Source of the DNA: Synchiropus splendidus
Taxonomy: Eukaryota; Chordata; Actinopteri; Syngnathiformes; Callionymidae
DNA: 64,000 nt
Assembly (NCBI RefSeq): GCF_027744825.2
Contig: NC_071342.1
Coordinates: 10,001,501-10,065,500 of the forward strand
Direction of reading: 5' to 3'
Part shown: positions 36,488-49,091 of the stretch, piece by piece
How the letters are laid out: the number at the start of each line of letters is the position of its first letter
How positions within the stretch are numbered: position 1 is the first letter of the stretch
Notes under the pieces: generated by a model
Databases searched by the model: none
Told to the model about the DNA's origin: nothing
What the model saw: only the letters and a program-made list of their open reading frames with translations
Program-made: the position numbers and the translations under genes

Positions 36488-38096
36488 AGCCGCTCTGCTA
36501 CCAGCTCAGGCCGCAGGAGACCATTGTGCTTCAAACCGGGGCCACAGCCAATCTGAAGAAACTTTATTACATGTGCGAGGAACACACAAGCTGCTTAGCA
36601 AAGCCGCCGCACATCACAGGCAGGAATTATTATTATTATGTTTTATAAAATCTACAGAGAAAACATGCTGCTTTGTTTGCTTATGTGAGGGATTAGAAGA
36701 GAATTACCAACCGAGGCGTTTTGATAAAGCTGAACGTGAAGAACAGGCGGACGACAAGAAACAAAAGAATCTGAAGTAAACTATTTTTAGGCACAAAAAA
36801 TGTATTCTTCAAAGTAAAAGCACTTGAAGGCAACGCAGATGTCAAGAGAGTTGTCCTTCACATTAAAAGCATTCATGGAAACAAGTTCTGGAGGGTCATC
36901 CATCAAGTTAAACTTGTTGATCACAACCACTGAATTGGTGAGAGACAATGGGTGAAGATATTTGGCATCTCTTCACCTGTTTCATGGTTGACTTTTTTCC
37001 AAATAATACAAACAGTGGTAATTATAGCTTCAAACTGTGTTATGACAGTGAATGGAAAATGAAATGAAACACCAAAAAATAACTCATTGGAGTCAAATAC
37101 AGGGTTTTCTGATCAAGTATTTTTTTATTTTGGTTTTTTTTTGTAAGGTTTTAGTGAAACAAGACACTGCAGTATTTGATAAGGGTGTCAGTAAAATATT
37201 TCAAAATCAAATGCAACAATAAATTATTGAAAGGATAAATCACAGCACCACAAAAAACATCATTTCAATACAGTCATGCAAAACTGTAAAATACAGGAAG
37301 AGACCTGAATATTTGAAGAAAAAAATGTTTCATGTACAACAGGTGGCATAGTACTATGCAGTAGAAAGAAAAAAAAAAAAAAAGAACCACCTAAACTCTG
37401 CTGTCCAGTCCATGAAGGCGGCTCGAGGGCCCGGCATCTCATCGGCAGCAGGCAGTGGCTTTGACTCCCAACACTGACTCTCTTGTGCCTTGCACCCATC
37501 TTTCTTTATTTTTTTAAGACTTTTAGTTTGAGTCCTCAACAGCTGATGGCAGGCACTTGTACGCATGGACACAAATGCTTGATCGTGTGAACTGTGTCTG
37601 ACTGGTGAAAGCGACAAACTTGAATTAATGGACGCCACGGCCTGAAACATGAGAGAAAAACAGAAACAGGGAAATACTGACTCAGGGCCAGTATCCCTCA
37701 GAAGAACCGCTGACTAATACATTCACAATCTGCGGATCTGAGCACGATCAATACTTCAGTGTCAGAAGCACTGCAGCACAGTAGTTGGCGGGTGGTTTTT
37801 AGCAATAGCAGTGAATCACAGTGACGGATGGACAACTAAAGCAAGAACGCGCCTTCAATTCTTCAAATACAATCAGGTACAAGTAAGAAAGGAATAAAGA
37901 CTGAACTCAAAACTAACACCATTGAGCACATTTGTCGACAAAGATATTTTAAAATGGCCACGCGATTACTCCGCATTTGACGTGAGAATAACTGTCTGGA
38001 CTTACAGTACCAGTCAACCGGCCATCTTGTTTATGTTACGTGAGTGTCACAGTTTTGTCTTGACATGTACATCACAACATCTGGATTAACAGGCTA
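36488..38096. other. Region 3' of camkmt, no gene assigned
   Basis: No recognisable exon. It may include the camkmt 3' untranslated region on the minus strand, whose end cannot be located from sequence alone. An A run (about 37365-37383) and AT-rich stretches are present. Confidence 0.45.
37505..37510 (-). other. camkmt: Possible camkmt poly(A) signal
   Basis: TTTATT on the plus strand reads AATAAA on the minus strand, about 1.45 kb beyond the camkmt stop codon, and is followed by a G/T-containing stretch. No AATAAA lies between the stop and about 38,500 on that strand. Other AATAAA words occur farther on (near 37128), so this is only a candidate. Confidence 0.25.
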
Positions 38097-38450
38097 CCTG
38101 CAGATGGGGCAGCTCAGAATGGGTTGCCAGGTGTGGAGCAGGGCCTGCAACAGGTCCAGGGGCCGACGTACATGGTCTGTCTCTCTTCCAGTGTGGAAAA
38201 TGCCTGTTGTTTCACTCGGTATGTTAGTGTTCTGGAGAACACTGAGAAGCCGAGGCTTAGAACTCAAAGAGGCTGCAGTCCAAACTTTACTTTTTGAAAG
38301 ACAGCCGACGGTGTACTCATCCACAGTTTTGGGGTCAAGCTGTGGCACCTCGACGGGCTGAAGGAGGCCGTCCCACAAGGCACTGGATCGCCAGATGATG
38401 ATTTTACGTGCTGAGATTTTGTTTCGTATACTCATCACAGTGATAGACAA
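38097..38450 (-). other. Unassigned 118-codon open frame just 3' of camkmt
   Basis: The minus-strand frame has protein-like composition (contains GLLQPVEVPQLDPKTVDEY and LDLLQALLHTWQPILSCPIC). It closes at a stop directly after CTGCAG|GTAGCC, which would also read as a splice donor. An adjacent minus frame upstream (38404-38631) ends in another phase. The plus strand is also open across 38044-38361. I do not recognise a family. It might be part of the camkmt 3' untranslated region, a decayed retrocopy, or chance. Confidence 0.25.
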
Positions 38451-38956
38451 GTTTGAGAAAGTGTTGAAAAACTAGCAGCGCTTGCTGCCGTGAAGCGTCG
38501 AACCAGAAGTGGGCGGGACAGTCACTTTGAACAGTACAGTGTCGGGTTATTGGAGGGCAAGAAATCCAGGCCTGACTTATCGGCTGAACCACAGTGTTAA
38601 TGTCACACAGCAATACCTGAGATCGCCTCACTGCCTTCCTGTATCTTCCACTCTCTTGATGACCAGAAATTCTGACGACAAAAACAAAACTTTCCTCGTC
38701 TTTAAAAATGCTGATGAGTTCCAGATGAAGCTGCCCTTTTGTGTATATTGAGCACAGTCAGTAAAGCATCAGTAAAACTCTGAGCGACTCCTTCACAAGC
38801 CAAGAGCTGGATTACGCAGATTGAAGCGGCCTGTTTAACAGCAGTGGCTTCAATAAACAGCTGCTGAAGTCAACATGAAGATGGATCCAAACTTCTTGGT
38901 TTGGATGTGGAGGTCACAGAAGCTGGTGGAGAGTTGGTGACTGGACGTGCTGGGTG

Positions 38957-39049
38957 TTAGTGACTGGACGATTGCGGTTCCTTGGTCAGCGTGATGAGGT
39001 TGGGGAAGTGGATGTTCTCGTCGTAGGTGTCTTTCCCTTCCTTCAGCAT
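38957..39049 (-). CDS. camkmt: camkmt terminal coding exon
   Basis: The acceptor TTGTGTTTCAG precedes 39049. The exon adds 30 residues and a TAA stop (38959-38957), in phase 0 with the previous exon. It reads MLKEGKDTYDENIHFPNLIT and then LTKEPQSSSH. This aligns with the human C-terminus, where an acidic linker leads to ENLHYPLLLILTKHG. Matching features are the ENIHFP motif and the strand LITLTK, expected to be the last beta-strand of the methyltransferase fold. After LTK the fish protein carries seven residues (EPQSSSH) where human has only HG. I chose the stop because no donor site in frame precedes it. Confidence 0.93.
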   Translation of the reverse strand: MLKEGKDTYDENIHFPNLITLTKEPQSSSH

Positions 39050-41829
39050 CTGAAACACAAACATGTCTTTTACTAAGTGCGGGACACGTGCGTATTGAAT
39101 TTCTTTTCCAACACAGCTTTGGCTCTCGCAGCTTCAACTGTTGCAATGCAATATGGAACTCGCAGTGATGGACAGGCTTCACAGTTGTCGTCCGCCCATT
39201 ATGACTACTTCTATTCTGTAGTTTTCAGATTCAAAGTGCAGCAGAGAAAATGTTAACACTGTTTCAAGGAATTTAATTCAAATAAAACATTTTGTTTGCC
39301 AGCCTAAAAGTTATTAATAATTAAAAGAGAAGTTAGAAGACCTTCTCTTCACTCTTCATTTATTAACCAAAATTTTCTCCATAGACAAGTTTCCAAACTT
39401 TCTTTGCATTGTAATACTATTGTTGTCATTCCGATAAAGTTTTCTCATAAGAGCCGCACCATTTGGGAGCCAGAGAAAAGTAAATATATTTCTCCCACCC
39501 TCTCCTCTCTGCCGTAACCTTCATTTTAATACGAGCCGTGAAGAGTCATTTCAATATTTTGCCGGTAAAACTCTATTCAGGTTATATCAGTTAACACTGT
39601 TTGGCTTATAATAGGAGGTCTAGTGTGAATGCAGACAATGGAAGCCAATGAAGGGTTCCAGTTAAAAAATCTTCTGCGGATATTTTAAAAGATGGCGTCC
39701 GTGTTCAATAGCCGCTGCTAACTCATACTACAGTGTCTATTTTTTAATTGAATCCGACTCAATTAACGCTCAGATTCTGACAAAAATCTGATTTCAAGTG
39801 AGCTCATTGTAGCGGCTTCTTTTCAGTGGGTGAATGTGAAAGGCGACTCTCAGCATGCAGACCATTCTGCGCGGTGAAGGTCAAAATCTAAGTAACACTA
39901 AGTAAAGCGGGCTGTGAATAAGGAAGACCTCGGTTGATACATAGCTGCGTCGACCTGTTCGGACGGAAATAGAAGAGATTAAATAAAGAAGCCGCAGCTT
40001 TATTCTCCTCTTCAATGCCTCCTGCTGGAGGTGGAAGCGGAGCAGCACGGTAGTCAAGTATAACTTTGGCCACAATGCAGAGCGCTCCCCTCCACGCTCG
40101 CCAGGGCATGGAAGCAAGTAGAAGTTCCATTTGCTTCATTATCAGTCGTCACTGACTTCATTGTGAGCAATCATAAGACGACGGACGCCAGAGTAAAGAC
40201 TCCAGTTTCTCCCACCTCAAGTTAGCGTTTCAAAGCAGCAGCAGCCACAGTTTTTGCTAACTTTACAGAGAGCTAAATACAGGTGAAGGCTGGGCGCTTG
40301 GCAACATGAGTGGCGTCAAAAGACCGCTGCTTTGTCTTGTATCTCTCCAGCCCTCATGAGGTCAGAGAGGAACCAAGGAAGTGGAAGCTTCCGCTTCACG
40401 ATGAGACGGTTGAAGACAATCAGGACGCACACTTTAATTCACTGTGAATGCCTTGTCTTTTTTTCAGAGGATTTCAGTTTTGAGTTGATAAAAACTGAGA
40501 CAGAAAAAAAATTGATGGAGCTTTCAAAAATGTTTGTTTTAGGTAGAGGAAGATTACATTTACATAAATGAAATACTTGTGAACACACATAGAATAAAGG
40601 AACTTGAATAAAATACGAAACTTAAAAAAAAAAAATCAAAAATCTATAAACAAAAACGCAATAATTTAAAAACAAGCCCAGGGGACCAACAATTCACAAA
40701 ATTCACATGTAACTTTACAGCAATGCAATTCTATTTGTTTGTATGAATTCATTATGGTAGAAGGGACATTTCTAAATACTAAAGGTATTTATAAATAATG
40801 TGTAATGGATGGAGGGAATAGTGGATGTCGAGGCACATAATTCATAGCATCATTTACTCGTTTGTTTTGTACAATATTATGAATAAATGAATAAAAATGT
40901 TATGCAAAAAATAATAATCTAAACATAGTAAGTATAAAAGGTATGGGAACCTACTGGTATTATGAGATTCTATCGATAATTACCAAGAAAAACATGTTAA
41001 TATTTCCACACTACTTATTTATTTACTTCACTTTATAATTTTTTTCCCAACTACCATCGCTGGGTTACAAAATTCTTCTACTTCTGATTGATAACTAGTA
41101 CTAGTACTTCAGCCTGTCCCTGTGAGTCAGGGCTCTTGGGCGCCCCACATGATGAACTCACCCCTTAAATCAAAATCGAATCATGACTCAAGCAGAACTG
41201 GGAGCAAACAAGTGGCAACACGTGAGAACTCACAGGCCTCCAAGAGTCGTCGAGGGCAGACTCTTTAGGAAGTTCCCAAATACAGACACTGACAGTGGAC
41301 AAATTAGCAGTTGGTCTGTTTGCATTCATCATCTCTGTTGGCTGGTGATGGCCGCCGCTGGCGCTGTGTGGATGTGAGTGGGCTCCTTTCGGAGGGGGCA
41401 CAATACAAGCACCCGCTGGCAGAAACATAAATCGTGCCGAGCCTTCACCTCAGATTTCGGTTCAAATCCCCTTTTTTGTTCGAAGACAGCATGTGTCAGC
41501 ACATTGAGTCCCAGCTCCGGTCCCACCCCTCGTCCCTGACTGTTCCTCATGTTTGTTATCTTCCTCCGGCCATCCCTCCAGTCACTGGCCAGTGGTTGAA
41601 CCTCTGACCCCCAAGGAGGGTGACTGAAAAGGGAAGGCGAAGGGGGAGAGAGGCAGAGCGCAGACGGCCCATTGGGGCTGCTGGGTGTGGAGGGGCAGCT
41701 GCCTAAGCCGAAGCGGGGGACCGCAGCCAGCATTCACATTCAAATTCTACCAGGCGGAAGGAGCAAGGAAGCGATAGATGGAGGGATGGGCCGGGGGAAG
41801 CGGGGAGAGAGGAGGACCTTAACGCGGTG

Positions 41830-42210
41830 AGGGCTGAGAGCTCGCAGAGGTGAAAAGTTTAACAAGCAAAGCTGTTCCTCCTGATCGCAGGCTGCCTAAT
41901 CAGCTTCATGGGTGGCTGGCTAAATCGGCTCGCGAGCCGGCCCCCCACTCCACCACCGCCGCCACAATCTTTCTCCCTCCTTTTTTTTTTTTCCCATTGC
42001 AAGGCAAGTCATTTATTTTATTGCTACTTTCGACCCAGCTCTTTCTTCCTCCCGTTTTTTTAGCCTCTCTATTTCTCCAAATCCATTTATTCTCCTGCCC
42101 TGCCTGCGCACATCAGAGGGAAAGTGAACAAGGTGGCCAAGGAAGGGGAGGGGTCTGCAAGACAAGAAGGGATGGACGGATGAACCGGATGTCTGAGGCT
42201 CTCTCTCGGC
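41830..42210. promoter_or_regulatory. Candidate intronic noncoding element with CpG palindrome
   Basis: Starts with GGCTGCCTAATCAGCTTCAT, followed by the perfect 14-bp palindrome CGGCTCGCGAGCCG (41926-41939). A pyrimidine tract follows, then AAATCCATTTATTCTCCTGC. It is repeat-free apart from a T run at about 41980-41992. It could be an enhancer housed in camkmt; there is no direct evidence of function. Confidence 0.38.
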
Positions 42211-43437
42211 GGGATTAGGAAACGGAGAATGGGAGATTGGCTGGATGAAGAATTGAGTAGAAGGAGGGATGGAAGGAAAGGCTTGAGTAAATAGAGAAGT
42301 GGGTTGTGAAGCGGACAGAAGAAATCTGGGCAACACTTAAAGTAGACTGGTTAGGCGCCTAACCTAAACACACCGTACAGGGTAGTTACAAATAACACTG
42401 GTCTCTTAAACTCAGGAAACCTTGTTATACATTTATAAAACTTGATGAATGCATCATGACGTCTTATGAACGTACTAATAATGCATCGTAGATGAGAAAG
42501 TCAAACTGAAATATGTTTCCTGCTGAGAGGTGTTCAGTGAATGTCTGTGTCAATTGACAAAATGAGGGAATAAATAAGACATTCTTTGTAGTTAAAATCA
42601 AGAATCACAATTTTTAAGTCTCATGTTTTCAGGATGTTTCTGATAAAAATCTGCTAGGGGATGGAGACTCGCTGTGGTGAAAGGTGAAAGAGCGTCATGC
42701 TGCCAAAATATTGAGACTCGTCACATCAAACTGATGAAATCACAGGCGTATTTACCGCAAAGCTCTCAAAAAACTAAAAAAAGTGATCCTCATGCATTAA
42801 GCTTGGTGCACCACTGACCTTTCTGTGGCGCAGACAGCAGCACTGAACCCGTGGCTTACAGACCAATGCGGTTTATGTATGAACAAGATTGACTTTCCTT
42901 CTTCAATATAGTGAGTGGGGCTAATATTCCCGTGTGGAATTCATGGTAGTAGAGTATTCGAATCAAGCTATTCCCGGTGCAAATACTTAGCATATGACGC
43001 AACATTCACGTCATGTCATGTGTGGAAAACTCATCACTGCTTTTTTGTTTCAAAAGAAAATTGAATCATCCGAGGAAGACTATGATTCAGTGTTTAAGAC
43101 CTTGGCTCAGATCTACACATCAGCATCACTAGGTTGTCTTCACTTCAGTCTGAGTGACACAGATGCTAGCACACAGGCAAATCACTTACAAAAAAAAAAA
43201 ATCGCTAACATGCCGGATTAACTAGTTATTAACCAGGTTATGTACATAGCTTATTCTGCAGTCCATTTACCTCGGAAGTGCAAAGTAAGAGCTGGGAATG
43301 ATGTCACAGCAGAGTTCGTCGTGTTCGAGTTACCAAAGGAAAACACTCTGTCAACAGTGTCGCAGACATCGACCAGGCTAGCGACAGCCACTATTAGCAT
43401 AGACCGCATATACCGCCCGCATATTTAAATTTACATG

Positions 43438-43513
<76 letters not shown>
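43438..43513. repeat. AT microsatellite
   Basis: About 37 AT units, abutting the MITE-like fragment that follows. Confidence 0.97.
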
Positions 43514-43515
<2 letters not shown>

Positions 43516-43680
43516 GGGAATGGTTCAGTATTATAGGATGTCTCCTTGCAGTTGACATCCCGAGCAGCCATCTTGGATTGCAAACTCGGGCTGGTGAGAA
43601 TTCTCCCACCTTCTGACTCAGGGGGCGGAGCCGTTAGTTTCCCTGTTCCGAGGACAATTGGAACGCAGCATTAGTCCAAC
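43514..43680. mobile_element. MITE-like fragment, family shared with 53656-54025
   Basis: Read on the minus strand the fragment contains GGTGGGAGAATTCTCACCAG and TCCAAGATGGC. These match GTGGGAGAATCCTCACCA and ACCAAGATGGC at 53736-53768. Its end reads CTAATGCTGCGTTCCAATTG on the minus strand, matching the ends of the 53.7-kb copy (CTAATGCTACGTTCCAGTTT). The other end seems lost in, or replaced by, the AT tract. Confidence 0.6.
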
Positions 43681-45664
43681 CAAAACAAATTACTATTTCT
43701 CTCATAGAGATGTACGCACACTTAAGAAGTCCGAAAACATTTGTTTACTCTGCTGGCATGTCAGCGATTTTAGCCGTTTCCAGAACCAATGATGGCAAAG
43801 AAGATAGCGTCGTCTGCACTAGTGGCATTAACTTCACAAAGCAAGGCGCAGCCACACCATGAACTTCCTCCCTTAGTTACTGTAGTCCATCGACCATCAG
43901 ACAAGTATATCTTGTGAAGGAGAGAGGGAAGGCGGCGGCCAGTCCAGACAAGCAGAGGGAAGACGCCTTTTGTTGGAGGAAGAGACCAGGGATGTTGACA
44001 TGTGCACAAGACTCTCCTGCCTCTGCATGTGTGCGTGTTTTCAGAGAAATTAAAATTCATGACTCTCTCTTCACAACCATTTGAGTAACAAGATTAAGAT
44101 GGCGGGTTGGAAAATAGCGCCGGCATTATCAGGCTGCTTGCAGTCCCTCCAGCTGCTCGCCTCTCTATTCCACAACAGTGGGGATAAGAGGATAACGCAC
44201 CGGCCCTGTCTGCCTGTCCCAGCGCAGGGCTTACACACGCACACGCGTACACACACTTCTTACAGTGACTATCTGCCGCGCGATGGGCCTGCTTGCCGGC
44301 TGCTGTCGGCCCCTCGAGTGTGCCGGTGTCAGAGGTTGAGAGTGTGTTTGGGAGACCGCACAATATCAAACAGAGAATTCCTGTATTGTCAAATGAAAGC
44401 AGAAAATTATCATCTTAACACACAGATAGAATTCAGCGACACCTGGATGCTTGTGTGGCTGGATTAAATCGGTGTTTTGGTCCTTCTTCTCGTGACATCA
44501 TCAAACCCTGATAATGCGACCCACGATATACACATTTTATTTGCTCGATCAGTAGTGGTAGCAAAACTAATAAGAATATGAAGAAGACAGAAGAAAAAGA
44601 AGGCGGAGGAGAAGAAGAGAAAGATGAATGTGAAGACAATGCCTAGAAGTAAAGAAGAAGTATCTGGACAAAGAGTGAAAGATGAAGAATGAAAAGATGT
44701 ACTCGAAGAACAATAAGATAGTGACTCTGGAATCCATATTTAATATCTAACATACATAAATATTTCCAGGTATGATCACCAAATGTGTTTGTACGATTTG
44801 GTTCAGGGTTTTATGGATGTTAAGAGAGTCCAACCATGAACACTGACAGCCAGGACACTTTATGTCTGGATGACAGTGACACTACACGACTAGCTCTATT
44901 AAAAGCTACATAAGTGTTGTGTTGCTGGAGTCAGTATCGACCAGTTGGAATTTGTGACCTGGGCTGTTCTGACCTGGTGCTGAACTCAAATCTTGCTTTG
45001 TCACAGTTCCACACAAAGTTCCTTTAATCCAGTTTACTGGGTAAACTGAAATGGCTGAAGGCTGCAAAGAAACGTTTACATTTTTCCACCCTTAGGCAGA
45101 TTTTAAGCTTGAATGGAACAACTGGTCGGGTCAAGCAAGGTTTGCTAGTGCACATCCGAACATAAATAAGTCCTTAGATACACTGTAACACAGAGTGGAC
45201 AATACAAAGATGCTGATTCATGACTAAAGTATACGAGCTACATTGGTTTATTGTATGTGGACCATCATCTTTGCAGTGCTCACCATTCGCTGGGAGTCAA
45301 AGTAAGTAAATAAGGATCTTGTCTCTAGTTTAAGCCATGATTCAAATGTATGTTTGACTTAAGGTGGAGTGGGCAAGACTTTATTGGCGTCATGGAGCAA
45401 TAATTCCATTAAAATGTGGAGTTACTTGAGATTTCAGAGTTTTCAATGCTCAAAATTCTGCTCTTGGGTCATTTAAAGTACCATGTAACTACAGATTGTT
45501 GTGGAATTCCAGCTCAATGACACTGTTAAACTCCTCACCTAGTGCACAACATGGATGGTGGAATGAGCTAATGTGGAGTGAAGTGCAAATGAGTGGCAGC
45601 TGCCCATTTGAAAGTATGCGTTCATCAAGATAAGCACAGAAGATTGAATCACATTTGTGTGAAC

Positions 45665-46009
45665 GCGCGTGTGTGTGTGTGTGTGTGCGTACCTGGTATA
45701 GCTATCCTTGTGGGGGCCTTTTGATTTTGTGGGGACCTCACAAGTTGAAGCATCATTTGAGGATTAAACCTTCAATTATAACAGGGTTTCAACTTGAGTC
45801 CTGGTTAAGGTTAGCCATGTGTTTTGGATGGTTAGGTTTAGGGGGAGAGGCCGGGGAAAGCACCATGGCAATGAGAGGTCCCCACAAGGATAGAGATACA
45901 AACGTCTGTATGTGTGTGTATGTTTGTGTTAGGGTTAAGTCAAGGGTGTAAGGCTGGGGAAAGGGTTATGGCGATGACAAACGTGACAATGTCCCCACAG
46001 GGAAGCAAT

Positions 46010-46046
<37 letters not shown>
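45665..46046 (+). repeat. GT-associated teleost repeat ('gtccccacaagg' family), two partial units
   Basis: GT tract, then ACCTGGTATAGCTATCCTTG and 'tgggggcctt', TTTGTGGGGACCTCAC, ATGGTTAGGTTTAGGGG, GGTCCCCACAAGGATAG, 'ATACAAACGTCTGTATGTG'. A second partial unit follows, with AATGTCCCCACAGGGAAGC and ATACAAACGTG, and then a GT tract (46015-46046). The family is widespread in teleosts. Inverted copies lie at 57600-57765 and 61500-61745. Confidence 0.8.
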
Positions 46047-46048
<2 letters not shown>

Positions 46049-47162
46049 TGTATATGTGAAGTGCAATTAAGCTCATTCATTTCTATCTGTACAGTGTTGC
46101 TACTTGGTCCTCTTATCGAAAAACAAGGGTGGAAAACAGTGATGGGTGATTCCAGTTTCACGCTCTCTCTGTTGTCAAACACGCGTTTCACACTAAAACA
46201 GGTCTGAGTGGCAATTTTCTGCAGCGATTCAGAACAAACCATTTATATTCTTTGGCCTTGAGATGTGATCAATTCTCCCATTTCTCAAACTTGTATTTCT
46301 TTCAAATTTGACAGCAGCGACAGCAGCCTCCACTTAAGTCCCATGGGAGCTACTTCTTGCTTTCACTCGTGTTTAACTTCTTCCCTTTTCTCTTCCGTCT
46401 GTCTTTGTCCTTGGGTTTTGTTCTTTTATAGAGCATGGTATCCTTTTGCGAAAATGACTGCGGCTCTTCTGTCGCCGCTCCCACTCCAGCTGAGGCCGAA
46501 CGCACCACAATAAGTTTTTATCTGAGACCATTCCTGGCATGGACCTCATGGAAACAACACGCACACCTCATTAAAGTCCTCCGTAAATTCTGCTCAACAC
46601 ATCTGACCTCACCCGAGCAGCAAAGTAACAACTTGTGTGTTTTGGCTTTCATTCATTTAATATTCATTAAAGCAGTGCAAAGTGAAACAAAACTGAATCC
46701 TCAAAAGACTCAAAACACAACTCTGCTGCGAACGTTCCGGATTGGTTCACGACCCAAACACAAATTAGTTTTGGTTAATTATGTGGAGTTTCATTTCTTC
46801 ATCTGAACTTGTGCCCTTTCAATAGTTTTGACTTCAAATCTGAAATGATTGGAACAGACATCCTATTTTTTTTTGCCTTGGACACGGTCCATGGAATGTT
46901 AAAATAATAATAATAACAATAAGTGACGTCACTGTAAATCTTTAAAAAAAAGTCTGTTTTTTCTTCCCACTGCAGCTATTAGCAGCTGTATTTAAATGTT
47001 ACATTAAATTAGAAAAGCTGGTTCTATGAGCAAAAGCCAGCCTGATGGTGGCCCAGGTGGGACATGCCTGGAACATCATGGAAGGCCACCTCAGTGGTTT
47101 ATCGCATATTGACATAATTCCTCCTTGTTTCCTAATACTTTAGTAACTACATTTTATTTGTT

Positions 47163-47205
47163 TTTATATCATGTGGCCCCTGTGTAAAGGTAATTACCCA
47201 CCCAC
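47163..47205 (+). mobile_element. hAT-like element, right-end remnant (copy 3)
   Basis: TATATCATGTGGCCCCTGTG, then 'taaaggtaattacccaccca'. This closely matches the right ends of the copies at 17188-17632 and 50425-50912. A left end could not be identified; a GGTGGCCCAGG word near 47047 may belong to it. Confidence 0.5.
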
Positions 47206-47419
47206 ATCAAGTACAGCCACAAAGTGTATCAATGAGGCGACATGTCTCATGAAGCACTGCAACAATAAAAATAATTCGACAAGTTTAAGTCAAAGTCTGA
47301 CTTTCTTCTGTTCCGCTGAGCTGAGAGAGGAGACAGCTGGCATCACCAGCAACATGGTAATAAAAGCCCCTCTCAGACACATAGAGAGAGACCACCTCGC
47401 ACAACTGGTGACAATGACC

Positions 47420-47520
47420 AGTCATCAATTAACCTCTGGATGTTATTGGACTGGGGGAGGAAACCGGAGTGTCCGCAGGAAACCAATTAAGCACACCCCA
47501 CAAGTTCACTTCCCCACAAT
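47420..47520 (-). repeat. Teleost interspersed repeat fragment, inverted
   Basis: Contains AGTCATCAATTAACCTC, TTGGACTGGGGGAGGAAAC, CGGAGTGTCCGCAGGAAACC. This is the reverse complement of the 'tttcctcc...ccggtttcctcccacagtccaa...ttaattggtgac' core shared with the copy at 14290-14520. Confidence 0.75.
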
Positions 47521-48202
47521 GCAGGCCAGCTTAAAAGCAAAAAAAAAAACAGTTTGGGGGGAAAAACAAGAATGTCACAAATGACTGATAAAAGTGAAAG
47601 AGTACGAGAGTCAAAATGTGGACTTAGAAAAGGTTCTGTGGAAAAACAAGGCACCGCCCACATCAGAACGATGATCCCAAATAAAGCGAGTGACAAACCC
47701 TGGCAGTAACATTAAACGGATAGTCATTCTGTCTCGCTGTGATTCAGGCCACTTTACCAGGCACTTTTCAGTTCAGTCGGACCAATTGCTTGGCCAGTGT
47801 GAGCGCGTGCGCACCAATTGAGTCCACTCCTCGCTGTCCAGTCGTTCTGAGGCTGTAATGGAGTTAACAGCTGGACTCCACTTCTTTTAACAACGACCAC
47901 TCGTGTGCTTTCTGTCGCTTCTTTTTCCTCCTCAACCATCAAAGTGGTGCTCCATTAACTGGCTGGACATTGCCGCCAACTTCGACAAACTTTTCACAAC
48001 CCCAGGTGTCGATGACCACAGATGATACAGCCTCAGTCATTTGTGAAACCCCCTCACCCCCGCAGAGGTCAGCAGCATAACCCCCCATCCCCTGCTCCCG
48101 GGACCACGAGAGCAGCCTGTCCTAGAACCACATTTTTACGGACGACCAATCTCGCCATGTATAATATAACGTTTCGCTCCATGATTGTGTACCAAAACAT
48201 AC

Positions 48203-48334
48203 CTTTTGATGAATGTCCCAAACGTGAGCGTCATACCGCTGGCTCTGAGAGACACAGAGTCCGGCCTGCACAGCCAGCCGACAGAACTGTCTGAGGGTTT
48301 CTCCTCGCAGTGGCGCAAACACCAGTGCCCGGCC
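48203..48334 (-). CDS. camkmt: camkmt penultimate coding exon
   Basis: Acceptor TCTGTCTCTGCAG before 48334 and donor GTATGT after 48203. The length is 132 nt, exactly 44 codons, phase 0 on both sides. The product GRALVFAPLRGETLRQFCRL continues AVQAGLCVSQSQRYDAHVWD, then IHQK. It matches the human segment with the motifs VFAPRRG, TLNQFCNLAEKAGF and YDEHI. VFAP is the strand after the long helix of the methyltransferase fold, and QFC...AGFC is the following helix and strand. VFAPLRG departs from human VFAPRRG at one residue. A frame that reads past the donor is intron. Confidence 0.95.
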
Positions 48335-48832
48335 CTGCAGAGACAGAAGAAGAAAATACCTCTATGTATTTTTACTGTCCGTTTTTTTTAAATGCAGTTT
48401 ACATGCCAGGGCTGTAGATGGTGGTGCAATACTCTCATCAACAAACGAAGAAGACAGCACAAGCTTGAACGACCGGATTGAGCTAATAATAATTCCACAT
48501 TTTTGTCACATAAATGCGTGATACTAAACTTGTTTTGCTCGCAATAAGTGTACTATTATGATAATAAAGATAATAGAGTAAAGATAAAGATAATAAGGAC
48601 AATATTCGTAGTGGAAAATCCTGTTCTTTCAGAACAATATTTTTTATCCTAAATAAAGTGCTTTCCTTGCAAGACTCTTTTTCAGCCAATCCTTCTTACT
48701 CTCTGATATGAAAACATGTTTTTGAAGCTCAAACATCGTGATACTTGATGACACAGTATTGTATCGACATCACAATTTATGTTATTTTGTTTAGATATTG
48801 TAAGTCTATAGCGATAGCAATATATATATATA

Positions 48833-49091
48833 GTAACATCCGACTTACGACCGGGATCGGTTCCGACCAACCGGTTGTAAGTCAGATTGGACCTAAGTCG
48901 AATGCCATTCAAAAATGCCTGAGGCGAGGGTTGTAGTTACGACTGTATAGGATACACAATGTCAATCCGTCGCGTTTTTAAGCAACTTTTTCGTACATGA
49001 TGCCGGGTGGCTGCCATAATTGTCATATGCGTTGCCGGGCTGCTATGCACTGCGGTGGCAGAAATTGAATAAAAAAAAAGGTTTTAAGTCG

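Larger units (their letters stand above)
39050..48202 (-). other. camkmt: camkmt last intron
   Basis: 9,153-bp intron with GTATG donor and TTTCAG acceptor. It contains a candidate regulatory block (41830-42210), an AT microsatellite with an attached MITE-like fragment (43438-43680), a GT-associated teleost repeat (45665-46046), a hAT remnant (47163-47205) and an inverted fragment of the 14.3-kb repeat family (47420-47520). The parts at 39060-41000 and 42300-43000 showed nothing recognisable; 40580-41050 is AT-rich. Confidence 0.85.

Noticed and set aside
45820..45860. Telomere-like TTAGGG words
   Set aside because: GGTTAGGTTTAGGGG here is a landmark of the teleost interspersed repeat, not a tandem telomeric array.
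48122..48202. Extension of the 48.3-kb camkmt exon past its donor
   Set aside because: The frame stays open, but GTATGT follows a Lys codon exactly where the human exon homology ends and the next exon joins in phase 0.
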